Assembly: GCA_029876055.1 (NCBI GenBank)
Contig: CM056874.1
Span: 2,914,001 to 2,978,000 of the forward strand
Direction of reading: 5' to 3'
Origin: Madurella fahalii
Taxonomy: Eukaryota; Ascomycota; Sordariomycetes; Sordariales
Length of the DNA: 64,000 nucleotides
Shown: positions 21,716 through 32,501 of the stretch, in pieces
How the letters are laid out: every line of letters starts with the position of its first letter
Position numbering within the stretch: the first letter of the stretch is position 1
The notes under the pieces: model-generated
The model's database searches: none
Seen by the model: only the letters and a program-made list of their open reading frames with translations
What the model was told of the DNA's origin: nothing
Program-made: the position numbers and the translations under genes

Positions 21716-22050
21716 TCAAGTACGGGGTAATGATCCCTTCAACTTCGCAAGCTCCTCGGCGATCCGCCTTTCGTGGGCTGCTTCGGAAGCGGCGGCGTCC
21801 GGCGTGCCGTCCGCGATGGTAACGAGCGTGTTGCCGAGTGTCGACAGCTCAGCTAGGTATCTGGAGACCCGACGGCCGGCGAGCGATCGAGGGTTCAGGG
21901 GGCGACTCTTGGAGGACTTGGACGGAATGTACGACGTGCTGCTCTTCGATCTGTGCCCCGGGAGCGAGTGGTTAGCACCCGAGGACAACCGGGAGAAGCA
22001 TTAGACTCTGCGCACCCTGAGCCCGATTGAGGGGCGTACGGCGAGGACAT
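21716..22050 (-). CDS. small two-exon protein, 89 aa, unknown
   Basis: Exon 1 is 22050-22016 (MSSPYAPQSGSG), the intron 21951-22015 has donor GTGCGC, branch GTGCTAACC and acceptor GCACAG, and exon 2 runs 21950-21716. The joined phase is right and gives a Ser/Arg-rich start (SKSSTSYIPSKSSKSRPL) followed by a helical, charged tail: GRRVSRYLAELSTLGNTL, AASEAAHERRIAEELAKL. There are no stops and good codon use. I do not recognise the family. It looks like a small cytosolic or nuclear protein with one amphipathic helix. The well-formed splice sites raise confidence that this is a real gene. Confidence 0.55.
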
Positions 22051-25000
22051 CGAGAGGTCGGTTGCAGTCTGGCAGAGGGAGATATTGACTCGGTGAATTT
22101 GGACAAGACACGGGAACAAAATCTGTTCATAATCTCAAAAAAGTGGTGTTTGCAGTACCAATACCGCTTCAGATTGATTTGAGCCTCGAACGTGAGGGTA
22201 TTGCGCTGTGCTATGCTAATCTGCTGGGAATTTAAAGGTAGCCCCATTGCTGCCAGCCAGCCAGGTTTGTTGGGCCGCAAAGCTCAGTCGGAAAACCACA
22301 AGGGCAGAAACCCGAGGTATAAGCTGCCCACGAGCCCCTTGTGCTGCCGCCATATCGAGACAAAAACAACATAACACTGACGCTGCAGGGCAAGGGGGAC
22401 GCCTTGGCAACGTGTTTCCTGATCCAACGAGCTCGCCTTGTCCAGTTCTCCCGCTTGCCGCAAGCACAACTTGTCAATCAAGACAGTCCACCCCACCCGG
22501 CTTGCAGCTCCCGCATACCGCGTTTGATGAGAAAAATGTGAACGAGGTGCCCTCGGTGTCGTGCTGCTAATTATGCGGACGCGGCGCTGAACCCTGCCCG
22601 AAATAGCTCCGGCCCCGTCTTCCGCGACTCCGAACGCGCATTTGGCGACCCAAACGTGAAAGCCGATCGAATCGAACAGCTTTAAACAGTGTTGTTGGAA
22701 AGGCCACCAATGTCGAGCCCCTCCTTCACCGGCGATGGGGCAAATTCGCCGAGGTCGAGACCCTGCCGGGGTACGTGTCTAGGGTGCCGCCATACGCCGA
22801 ATCGACTTTCTCGGTCTCATTTCAGGGGGTGCATTGGTCCGGTGGGCCTGGATGAATAGAAGAAAGGAGTCGGGTCTAGTCGAGTCCTACGTCGCAGTTG
22901 TGACTGCTTGCGGCATGGTCAGAGGCCTCAGGCGACCGCCAATTCGTAGTCAGTTCGTGATGAGCCCGTGATGCTGCAGGAGAGTGTCAACGTTGTGTCT
23001 GGAGGTGCATGCTATAGGGCCGAAGGGATTGCTGGTTGTACTGACCGAGAAATGCCAAGTCGGGCGGCCAATCCTGTCTGACCACGTTGAGGCGTCGGAA
23101 GAGCATCGGGACCGGTCGGACACGCCAAACTCCGAAATGTTGATATGACGCGTCCGTCAAGATGCGCGATTTCCGCTCATCCCAACCGAGGACAGCCGCC
23201 CCGTTGCCTCGCCGGCAAGTGCGAGTGGTTCGCCAACCATTGCCTTGGCGTGGAAGTTGCTGCCTGGTATCCGAGGTGAGGCATCAAGATTGGGGACGCC
23301 CGATGTTAAGCCGAATGAGGATCACATTCCGTCGCACGTGATCCGGGGCGTGACCGAAGAGCGAAAAAGATGCGATTGAAGATTGTGGCCCTGTATCAAG
23401 AGCAAAAGGGCTCGATGGGTCCGGAGGACGGGTGCGGTCTCAGCGGTGGTCCAGTGGGAACAGTCAGGTCGGAAAAGTCCCCTAGCAGAAGACAAGAGCA
23501 GCACCTTAGAATGGATGAAGAGGTGGAACGTGTGTGCGTACGTGGGAGTGAGCGACCCGCGATGCTTCCGGGGAAGGTTCAAGCAGACCGCAAGGCAATG
23601 ACGGTATTTAAGCTGGGATGGGGGAGAGGAAAGACTCCGACAAGATGTACAGAAGTGAGGAAAAGAAGAGCAGATAGAGCGGGGCTTTTGAATGGATGAA
23701 TGAGTGGAATGCGTATTTGCGTGGGAGGGAGCGGCTCTAGGAGAAGTCCAGGCAGATTGGAAGACAATGACGGGAGGATGTTGACGGGTTATTTAAGCCG
23801 GGCTGGGGGAAGAAGGGAGACCCCGACAGATTGCAGAGCCTCAAATACGATACGTAGGTTGGCGCACCCCGAGCCGGACCCACCCGGGACACCATCCTGT
23901 TTCGTGGTTTGGGCATGACTCCCGGTGGGGTTCATTTGACAAAACCTAAACCAATGGGAGTGCGAGAGTGGCGGAGCCAGCAGGTTGGCGCTCGGACTAC
24001 TGCGCAAGATGTAAAGTTGTCGGCCATTTGGCAGCAATCCTCCATTTGCCTGAGCCCGAAGGTGCTCGAATAACCTCGCCCGCCTATCGCGACCTTGCCG
24101 TGTTTCCAATGGAACGCTACCCAGGTAATCTCTCTCGATGTCCCGCCCAGGGTTCACATGGCTTCCCATAAACGATGGCAGCGCCATTCGTTTGAGGAAA
24201 CCTCCAAGTGCAAACATCGGCACGTTCAGTCTGCCTACCTAGGTATCAACGCAAGAGCCGAATGTAGTGAACCATGGTCCTCCTTTTCCGTTAAGCTGGA
24301 AAAGCGAACAAGGATGCTGGCGTGATAAAACCCTCACTGCGCCACCTCCAAGAATACGGCCGATGGCCCAGTCGAACTAATCGTTAGACGCTTTAGCTTA
24401 TCTTTCAAGGTTGTTTCGTCGTCTGCTGTGATGATTAAGTCATATGAATGGCACTCAAATGAGCTTGAGCACCGTAGCAACATGGGTTTTCTCGAACAGG
24501 ATAGGATATTACCTAGACCGCAAAGGGTGGTCTATATGCCGCATGTCGGACACTTCATGCGTCGTCAGTGTGGGCGATTGGGGTCCCGGCACCGTCAGCG
24601 ACACAAAAAAGCAAAAGACGCCCCGCAACTTTTGGCGTGATTTTGCCGCTGCCGTGACCTCGCTGGGACGCTACTCCCCTCTGCGTGCCACAATGACTGG
24701 TTGCGATGGCCATTAAAATTCCTCCTTAGATATTGCTATCTTATAAGATAGAGCATTAGCATTAGAATGTATATATAGTAGTAGGTTCAATATAGATAGT
24801 GAGATGCTATCTAATACTAAGAGCTCTATTAGAGCTACTACTAGCTATCTTCGTTTTATAGGCTATATAAAGGTCTTAAAGGCTCAACGATTAACATTAA
24901 TCGAACTTGATATTCAAGATCGCTAACTCTATAACAAGTTGAGCTCAGTATAGATCTCGGTAACCTCAGCTAGCTCTCAAGAGCACGGACCACCAAATGC

Positions 25001-25371
25001 TTTAAATGAAGCTATTCCTAGAATACTCTATAACGTGTCTAGACTATAAGTAGGGAAGTAGGGAAGTAAGGAGGAGGGAAGTGGGGTGAAAATATGAAGT
25101 TATACTCCCCGGCTCCGTCGCCACTTTTTCTATTAGTGTCGTTTTGTTATCGGAAAACTTAATGTATATGCCAATCATGCACGGCTTGGCCGGGTTCGCA
25201 ACAATCAGCTCGGTAAAGGTCGCGAAGAGCGTCGTAACGTGGATGCTGAGATTGCAATCAATCCACATAGGCACGAGAGCACGTCCGTCTTGATATCAAT
25301 TGCCTTGTCTCTCTCGGTGTAATTTAGGCTAGCAGAGGCGATAGCGGTCAGGAGCGATCGCCAGTTCGAAA
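22051..25371. other. 3.3 kb without a recognised gene
   Basis: 22.05-24.7 kb has gene-like base composition and many overlapping short frames on both strands but no domain or convincing splice model. 24.72-25.04 kb is AT-rich with small palindromes (for example CTTATAAG near 24730). An imperfect tandem duplication lies at 23510-23842. Confidence 0.45.
23510..23842 (+). repeat. imperfect 180-bp tandem duplication
   Basis: Unit 1 (about 23510-23655) and unit 2 (about 23690-23842) share GAATGGATGAA..GAGTGGAA, GCGT..GTGGGAG.GAGCG, CAATGACGG, TTATTTAAGC.GG and the CCGACA.GAT ends in the same order, offset by 180 bp. Identity is roughly 70% by eye, so the duplication is old. Confidence 0.5.
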
Positions 25372-26424
25372 TTACACCTTCACAACAACTTTCTCCGCAC
25401 TCACACCGCCCATCAGCACCTCCAGTGCGGTTTGCAACCCCTCCAAACCTCCCTCAATAACCCGGTACGCCCCGGGAACTACCGTCCCGTTGGCCAGCCA
25501 CGCTGGGATTGCTTCCCGGTACAACCACGCACTTAGGTCCTGTCGACGTCCCCACAAATCACCGCCAGATACCCAAGTCGTCTTCACGCGTTCAGGGACA
25601 GGCACCTCCTCCGGCCAGCTGGTTGTATGCGCCAACTTCAACGGCTTGCCCCCGCCCGCGTTGAGCAAGATCTCCAATGATGGCTGTAGCGTATCAGGCT
25701 TGGAAATCACATCCACCGCGAGCGGGATGGAAATACCGGCTTGCTTTGCAGCATCAACGATATCGCTTACCACCGTGGCGGATTTATAGTCTACTAGCAC
25801 GTCGGCACCAAGCGAGCGCAGCTGGTCGTAGTGTTTCGCGCTGGCAGTCACAAACGCAGTCATGCCAGCCTGGCGGGCAAGTTGGATGACCATGGTCCCG
25901 ACGTTCGAGGCGCCGCCCCAGATGAGGATGCCTTCGCCGGTTTTGGTAACTTGATCCGGCTTAACGGTGAGATCGGGGAGCGGAAAGCCTAGCACGTCGT
26001 AGAGGGCCATGGCAGCGGTGCTGACGCCCGTGATGATTGTAGAGGCTGACAGGGAGCTGATGCTGTTTGGGATCTTGGCGGTGCAGTTTGCGCGGGCAAC
26101 GGTATAGTTTTGGAATGCGGTGTGGGTGACGGCGCCAGTGTGGATGCCGTCGGCGATGGCGATGACGCGGTCGCCGGGTTGGAAGCCCGTCACACCCGGA
26201 CCGGCGGCGACAACCACTCCGCTAACGTCTTGGCCAAGAATGGTTGGGTACGACTGAATGAGGAAACCGGAGGCCCAGCGCTTCCAATCAATTGGGTTCA
26301 ATGCGATGACCTCGTTGCGAATGAGGACTTCGTTCGGTCCAGGGGTCGGGATGGGACGCTCCTCAATGGTTAGCGGTGACTTTGAGGCGGTCACAACCGC
26401 GACGAGGTTCTTCGCTGTGGACAT
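25372..26424 (-). CDS. zinc-binding dehydrogenase family (MDR) / enoyl reductase-like
   Basis: A single-exon frame of 350 aa from ATG 26424. The GroES-like N-terminus has PTPGPNEVLIRNEVIALN, NPIDWKRW, PTILGQDVSGVVVAAGPG and FQPGDRVIAI. The nucleotide-binding part is GILIWGGASNVGTMVIQL followed by SAKHYDQLRSLGADVLVDY. The catalytic zinc ligands of true alcohol dehydrogenases are not in place, so it belongs with the toxD/trans-acting enoyl reductase branch using NADPH. The length is typical and there are no defects. It lies 391 bp downstream of the zinc-finger regulator on the same strand, which suggests but does not prove local control. Reaction inferred; substrate unknown. Confidence 0.88.
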   Translation of the reverse strand: MSTAKNLVAVVTASKSPLTIEERPIPTPGPNEVLIRNEVIALNPIDWKRWASGFLIQSYPTILGQDVSGVVVAAGPGVTGFQPGDRVIAIADGIHTGAVTHTAFQNYTVARANCTAKIPNSISSLSASTIITGVSTAAMALYDVLGFPLPDLTVKPDQVTKTGEGILIWGGASNVGTMVIQLARQAGMTAFVTASAKHYDQLRSLGADVLVDYKSATVVSDIVDAAKQAGISIPLAVDVISKPDTLQPSLEILLNAGGGKPLKLAHTTSWPEEVPVPERVKTTWVSGGDLWGRRQDLSAWLYREAIPAWLANGTVVPGAYRVIEGGLEGLQTALEVLMGGVSAEKVVVKV

Positions 26425-26659
26425 TGTGGATGTGGCTTGCGTGTCTTGCGTGTTTATAACAAATGGTAAGGCTTAAGGGTGTAGAGTCAAGGGGCTCCCA
26501 CTTCAACCGGGTTCCAAGCGCGCACTTATACCCTCCTGCTCCTGCGCTATACGTATCTCCTCAGGCATCAACCTCCATTTTCGGTATGTGTAACCGTTAG
26601 AAATCCATTGGTGTTATCCTCTGTGTCCAATATTGATTTTGAGACCGAGACCGAATCCC

Positions 26660-26704
26660 GGGCTTGGCACCCGAATCTCGGCCAAATTCGCCGGTGCCAA
26701 GCCC
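26660..26704. other. strong hairpin between MDR gene and regulator
   Basis: GGGCTTGGCACC at 26660-26671 pairs perfectly with GGTGCCAAGCCC at 26693-26704. Inside, CGAAT and ATTCG extend the stem by 5 bp with a 2-nt bulge, leaving a loop of about 9 nt. It lies in the MDR promoter / regulator 3' flank. It could be an RNA structure, a binding palindrome or an old transposon tip. Confidence 0.6.
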
Positions 26705-26815
26705 CGACCCGGGTGCGAGACTCACCCGCTGACATCTCAAAAAGCGACCGTTTGCGTGGCCGGCCAAATTTGCCGAGGGAATCAGCACATGATTTGCAAC
26801 CATGCGGCACAGCAA

Positions 26816-28451
26816 TCACAGCCCGGCCAATACTGCAGCGAGCATCATCCCGAGCCCGTCCAGGTTGGCATGCCAATCGTCAAGAACATCATCAATGCCA
26901 CTCCCGAATATTCCGTGCATCAATGCCTGCGAGCTCCCCGAGGAGTGCTTGGCCATGATAAGGTCACCCAGGGTATCTAGTCGTGGCTTTCCACTCTTGA
27001 GCTCAGCCCACCATTCATCATAAACCCTCTCCCATTCGTCAGCAGTTCTGGCCTCCCAGAGCGCCTTACTACCAGGCAGGGGAATCGCGTATGGGTTGAG
27101 AATGACATCGCACGCTTCGCAGCCAACAACTAATGCCATGAGAAAGCAGACGATGGCGAGTCTGCGGTGTTAGCTGAGGCCAGCTCGTGAAACAGATGGG
27201 GCCTTTACCTCCGCCTTGTCTCTTCATAGATCCATTCCTCCCAAGTTGGCCGAGTGGCTCGGACGTGTGGTGGATTAAAGGGGCCAGGGTGAACTTGGGC
27301 GAATCGATGGGACAGATCCTGTGAGAGCAATTAGATAAAATCATATTAGATACAAAAGCAAACTCGCCTTCATTGTCCGTAGCATTTCGCGGTTCAGAAT
27401 AAAATACCGGTACCCCGAATGCATCAAACGCATAATCGTATATATGACCATGGCTTGTATTGATGCCAAGATTTCACCGGGGGATAGCTGCGGCATCTGT
27501 CGACAAGTTAGATCGCGCAACGCGAATCTGTGTACCGACTTACGGCATCCCGGATCCGCTGCTGTTCAGCCTCAATTGTCTGCCAGAGGAAATCCTCCGA
27601 GTTTGGCATCCGCGAGGCAAATACGTGTGCGATATTGACGCAGGCGGCCAACGGTCTCAGTGGGGCGAACGCGGGAGGTGCTGTTCCTACAACCACCTGC
27701 CACGGTTCATGGTCGTTGTACTCCAGGCCACAGCCAACGCGGTGGACGAATGGCGGCAGACTCTGGGGCTTGACCATCATGCGTGGAAATGCCCGGGTTA
27801 ACGAGATAATGAGCTGGCGGCAACTGGTAGAGATGTAGCGCTGTGACCAAGATTCCAGCGTCAAAAGTGTGACATTGACGTCGGGGGTGTAGCGGCAGTC
27901 GGAGCTAGGCGTCAGTGGGAAGAGTGGAGTAAGTCCTACAAGCGAGTTACTTGGAACCTCAGGAGCAGGAACGGAACCGTCAAGGTTGGTGATGCTCTGG
28001 AGGAACGTTCCATGCGGCGCTTCGCTTGGGACAAACCCAGTCATGGGGGCCAAGTTTGCCAAGTCTGGTATCTCAAACTCAGGCCGACCGGGATTCTCGG
28101 TGACCAGGGGAATGTCATTTCCACCGTTTGCGGACAAGTTGTCTTTGCCATATGAGCAAGGCGTGCGCTTGGTGACACATCGCGAGCAGGGTAGCTGAAA
28201 GTCACACTTGGTTTTGTTCTTCCGGCAGGCATGGCACGCCTTTGGCCTGGCCGCCAAGTTTGCGGCAGCCTTTCGTTGACAGTATTTCTCGTGTCGGGCA
28301 TGCGATGTGTCTGTGCATGGTCATCCGCATTAGGCGGTGAAGGGCAGAGTCTGACGGCTCGGGGAATACCTTGATCGAATGGTTTCCCACAGATTGAGCA
28401 AAAGCGCAATGGCCTTGTCGAAGAAAAGTCGAGATCTAGCCCAGTCGCCAT
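26816..28451 (-). CDS. transcription factor with C2HC finger and Zn2Cys6 cluster
   Basis: Five exons: 28451-28370, 28310-27544, 27496-27368, 27318-27209, 27161-26816; all phases fit, giving 477 aa. Intron 3 uses a GC donor (GCGAGT). Exon 1 joined to exon 2 creates a zinc finger C18-x2-C21-x12-H34-x3-C38 (FCSICGKPF ... HARHEKYC). A fungal Zn2Cys6 cluster follows at C53, 56, 63, 69, 72, 79 (CHACRKNKTKCDFQLPC). Later TWEEWIYEETRRR spans intron 4 and belongs to the middle region of fungal regulators. No ATG lies in frame in exon 2 upstream of the cluster, which supports the upstream exon. It acts in the nucleus on DNA; targets are unknown, with the adjacent MDR gene a candidate. Confidence 0.8.
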
Positions 28452-28889
28452 CGCAGAGGTTCATTTGCTGGGAGCGAAAATTTGGCACAAAATGCTGACG
28501 AAAGGTGCGGGCATGCGCGTGCCGGACGCGATGAAATTCATAGCAGATTCCGAGCATTAGTCATCGAAGGATCATTGTTTGATATTATTTGATTGGCCAG
28601 TGACTTGTCACATTGAAGCTCAACTTGCTCGGATGGAGAACATACATGGTCTGAGCTGTTGCACGAGTAGCGTCATGCGAAGTCTGGAAGAATTGATCCC
28701 AGGTATGCCGATTGGAGGAGAGACTCAGGATACGGCACACCCAAACGGTAGCATTTATTCTATTTTTCGGTTTCACTAGCTCGGATATCTCGAAAGTAAA
28801 AATCATTTCTTGTGAGGGATAGCGGAGGCCGGTTGGCAGACAGGGCTGTTGTTGGGAGAGGAGGAGGAGTTTGTTTGATTGGACGGTGA
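28452..28889. other. intergenic, no gene seen
   Basis: The promoter side of the regulator on the left; decayed sequence running into the P450 relic on the right. Confidence 0.45.
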
Positions 28890-29345
28890 TGCCGCATCCA
28901 GCGCGCCATCAAGCGATAAAACACTCGCAAAGCCGCTTTCTGGCTCCTTACCTACCTCCTCCACCGCCCCGCCCTCATCGATCTCATCCGCGCTGAAACC
29001 GAGCCAGCCTTCCACTCGGACGGCACCATAGACCTCAAGCACATGCACGATGGCCGCTGCCCGCCCCTCGACACCATGTGGAACGAGACGATTCGCATGT
29101 CGGCATACTCTGCTTCAGTGCGCTTTATCACTCGGGACACCGTCATCGGCGGCAAGGTGCTGCGCAAGGGCAACCGGCTCATGATTCCGTACCGGCAACC
29201 GCACTTTGACGAGGACGTGTTTGATCTTGCAGTCGACGAGTTCCGGCCCGAGAGGTTTTCGGAGAAGGCGAACTTGACACGCAGTGATAACTGGAGGTCT
29301 TTGGGGGGTGGGAATACAAATGTTTCCAGGGAGGTATGTAGCTAA
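28890..29345 (+). pseudogene. cytochrome P450 C-terminal relic
   Basis: The frame reads NTRKAAFWLLTYLLHRP (I-helix end), LIDLIRAETEPAF, then CPPLDTMWNETIRMSAYS, which holds the K-helix ExxR (ETIR). Next come VIGGKVLRKGNRLMIPYR and FRPERF (PERF motif), and SLGGGNTN where the heme loop should be. A frameshift in the heme loop displaces the Cys (reading the next frame gives KCFQGR). The N-terminal half and everything after the heme loop are absent. The pattern suggests the CYP7/8-like fungal group. Heme monooxygenase origin is sure; it is non-functional. Confidence 0.78.
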
Positions 29346-29883
29346 GCGAGCGGTCATGCTATTTGTCGCCAAGGGGTCCCTTTAGGCATGTTAGCCAAAT
29401 CCGGCTGCCATAATGATGGGCTAGCTTGGGATAGTTAGAATTTCATCATCTTTATACTATTATAAAGTTATTGGGGATTAGCCATGCTACCAGGTATAAG
29501 CTTGGGATGTCGGACGTTCTCGGTCGTCTCGGTTGGAAATATGCGGCGTTGTTTGGATGGCCGTAAGACTCAAACATAGTGACATTGCTGAATACTAGCA
29601 TCGTCCCAGAAAAAGAGTGGCCCGACAATGCACACATCCACCTGACGAACCCTGCCCGTTTTCAAGTTTGCCCCGACTGCAGCGTTGCCTCTAGGAAACC
29701 AGACGTACTACATAGCGACCAGAGCGTAATCCTCTTAAAGGAGTGACATCCAACAACCCGCCGAATACGGAATGATAACTTCACTCTATAAGAATATTAG
29801 TCGCGAACAACACAAGGGGGGTTGACGGTAGCATCTCACCATTTGCGCCTGGTATATTCCGTTTCTGAGCACAAGGCGGTGAT
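29346..29883. other. no gene seen
   Basis: Unremarkable sequence between the P450 relic and the cysteine-rich gene; no motif found. Confidence 0.45.
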
Positions 29884-30162
29884 CTAACGGTAGCACAGCC
29901 CGTTGTAGCAGAACGTCGCCGACGGCAAGCAGCACTCCAGGCTACAGCAGGTGCTGTACGGGCAGCAGAAGCCGGTGGGGCAAAGGTAGGGGTAGTTGAT
30001 AGGACAAACGGCCGCGGCGTTGAGGGCATCCGCCTTCGGGATATTGGACTGAGCGACGCCCGCGGCCACGGAGTTGTCGGAGGTCTCTTTCTCAGGCAGC
30101 GGTTCGCTGCCGAGGGCGAGCACCAGGGGGACGAATAGAAGAGCGGCGAGGGTAAACTCCAT
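29884..30162 (-). CDS. small secreted cysteine-rich protein, 92 aa
   Basis: ATG 30162 opens a signal peptide (MEFTLAALLFVPLVLALG), then a pro-like acidic stretch to about residue 45, then ten cysteines at 53, 61, 66, 67, 72, 73, 77, 78, 85 and 90. The spacing is C-x7-C-x4-CC-x4-CC-x3-CC-x6-C-x4-C, including LCPTGFCCPYSTCC. The CC pairs recall granulin-like or knottin-like folds more than hydrophobins, which have only two CC pairs. It is intact and single-exon, with a TAG stop. Small secreted proteins of this type are candidate effectors or defence peptides; this is inference, and no activity can be read from sequence. Confidence 0.75.
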   Translation of the reverse strand: MEFTLAALLFVPLVLALGSEPLPEKETSDNSVAAGVAQSNIPKADALNAAAVCPINYPYLCPTGFCCPYSTCCSLECCLPSATFCYNGLCYR

Positions 30163-32501
30163 TTTGAATGAAGTCTTTGAAAGACAGGATCAAAGGGTGT
30201 GCTTTAGTTCTTGCGTTTGTTTGAGGGAATACCACTGAGGCAAGTTGATGGGGACGCCTGATATTTTTATACCGAGTAACTGTCTCAAAAAGCGCACCAG
30301 GTAAAGGCTGCAGTTACACTCTGGCTGAGACACGGATCGCTCGGCGCTTATCGATGCAGATCTAGCAACCACTACACCACTCCCCTGCGGGAGACCCTGG
30401 TACTAACCGGTGAGAATTACAGAAGGATGCCTCATTTTCTACCGTTGTGGTCCACATGCAATGTGCAACCCGCCCGTCTTTAGGAGTGCGGCCCACCTCC
30501 ATCCAGGGACTCGGCGCTCACTTCATGTCTGTCATACTATCGGCTCAGAGTTTTCGACCAAGTTGGTTTGGAAAGTTGTAGTCTCGCAAATACTTCCTGT
30601 TTAGAGAACCAACTCTTCGGGCACCCTTGTGTGCTGCACAGGCCGGTGGTTTACCGACACCGAACAGGCCCAAGTCCGAAGACTCAGCCGCAGTATGGAA
30701 CGGGATTACACATGCTTATTCAAAAATTAAGTATCACACCACTGAACGGACACAGAAGGGAGCTGACCGAAGTTTCGGGCAACTCTGGCAGTCTCGTAGT
30801 ATCATGGTCATGGTCACCTTGATGAGAAAAGCGATATTACCGGCAGCATGCAACAAGTGGCCAGCAGGCTTATCCAGACCGCCGCAGCAATACCCTACCC
30901 CGCTCCAGCGCACAGCCTTCCCCTACTTGGACTGCCTCGTAGCGATGCTGCACTGGTGCGGCGATTCTCACGGTCGGAGAAATAGGTGGTTCTATTGGTT
31001 GTCACTAGAACATCTTTCCTTGCCACTACGACGATCTCCACTTCGCATTTCTGCTGTCACGACCAGAACAATCTGAAGTGTATAAGACGGTGAGTTACAT
31101 ATGCCCGTCTGACGCTTATGACGCGAGAGGAGATAGCATGTTTCTTGATATGGGTCTTTTAGTTGGCTTTAATATGGAAGTTTATCGAGGAAAGACATAC
31201 AGACGACCAACTGCCTAACAACGCCTTCTGCATCGAGTATATGAGTGGTATTGCTGGTGTTGTGATACACGGGCTCGCAGTTGTGTTTACGCTCCGAGGG
31301 CATAATTATAGGCATACCAAGTTCCCTAATCGTCTTCTCCTCTAGCGTTGCGAGAAACCTTAATGTCTACTGTTTAGCATCAGCTTGAGGCAATAAGACA
31401 ATTATTAGTTAGCAGGTAACGTAGTCCACTATCAAAGTAGAGCAAACCATCGAGTGGAACACCTTTTTAGGAATTCACCACTATAAACCGCTAAAAGTCT
31501 ACCAAACCCAGAATAAATCAATTGTAACTTAGTACTCGGAATCACTTAAACTAGTATCTCTTTCTCTAGCCTCCGGGCATGTCCTTGGATTATACCCAGT
31601 CTTGCAGCAGGTACCACAGAGTCGCAAACCCGTCAGACGCCTCTTTGGCACCCTTTCAATTCCCCCCTTCCGACGCGTCCTTCTTCAACCGCGCACTTCT
31701 CTGTCATTATATCTCTGGCCTAGCTTCCATCAATAGTCCCATCGCCTTGTAAACATGTCCGTTTGGCTCATCGGCGCTTAGAAAGTGCTTCGTTGGCCCC
31801 TTGCAATGTCCGTACCTTGGCTTCCAGATAAAGTACCGGATGCGAAACCGCTTGTATCCCCTCTCGAAAGCTGGTCGACAGCAGCTATAATCAGGATTGG
31901 AGGGTTTCCTTGATGTCCTATCACTTCGATCTTTAATCAAGGAAGGCTTCGTTGGTGGTCTGGAGTTTCTTGGCAACCCAAGGAATGCGGCCCATTGGGA
32001 GTCCCAGTGGTGATGGCGTCCGCAACTTGGCATCCCCGTGGTAAGGTATGGGCTTCTTCTCTTTGCCGAACCAGCCCCCCCCCCCCCCCGGAGCTAAGAA
32101 AACGCGTTCACCAGATCAAAGCTGGACACAGGCTTCTTGCGACAACGGAAAACTCCCCCAAAACAAGTCAGTCGCCATATTATACTGTTGAGCGAGGTGT
32201 TCCTTTCCTTAAGATATGTATAACTGGCGTAAAGCGGGCTGCAGCCCCTAGGATCTGGGGTTTTAGCTCTGCAAAGTTCCCGATAAACACTCTAAATATA
32301 TAGTGTCCTAGAATCCGGGACCTACGATCTTTGCCGGTGTGTCTATAGAACCTGGGATCCAGGCCCCAAGGTACATGATAAGTTAAGACGGATGTTGAAG
32401 TGGGGAAATACATAGCGGGGGGATCCTCAGGTGAGTCTGCAATTCGTTGCCGCAGGAATGCAGATGGCTACACGCTGCTAATTAATAGCATTCGTCCTCT
32501 T
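30163..32501. other. 2.3 kb without a recognised gene
   Basis: Frames at 30627-31076 plus and 31707-32033 minus are open but match nothing I know. A 17-18 C run lies near 32073-32090. 31.38-31.56 kb is AT-rich. Confidence 0.4.

Noticed and set aside
25372..30162. A secondary-metabolite gene cluster (regulator, MDR, P450, FAD oxidases)
   Set aside because: No backbone synthase (PKS, NRPS, terpene cyclase) is present in the window and the P450 and two of the three FAD-oxidase sequences are dead.
30627..31076. 149-codon plus frame
   Set aside because: No motif, no signal peptide, and overlapping frames of equal quality; not enough to call a gene.
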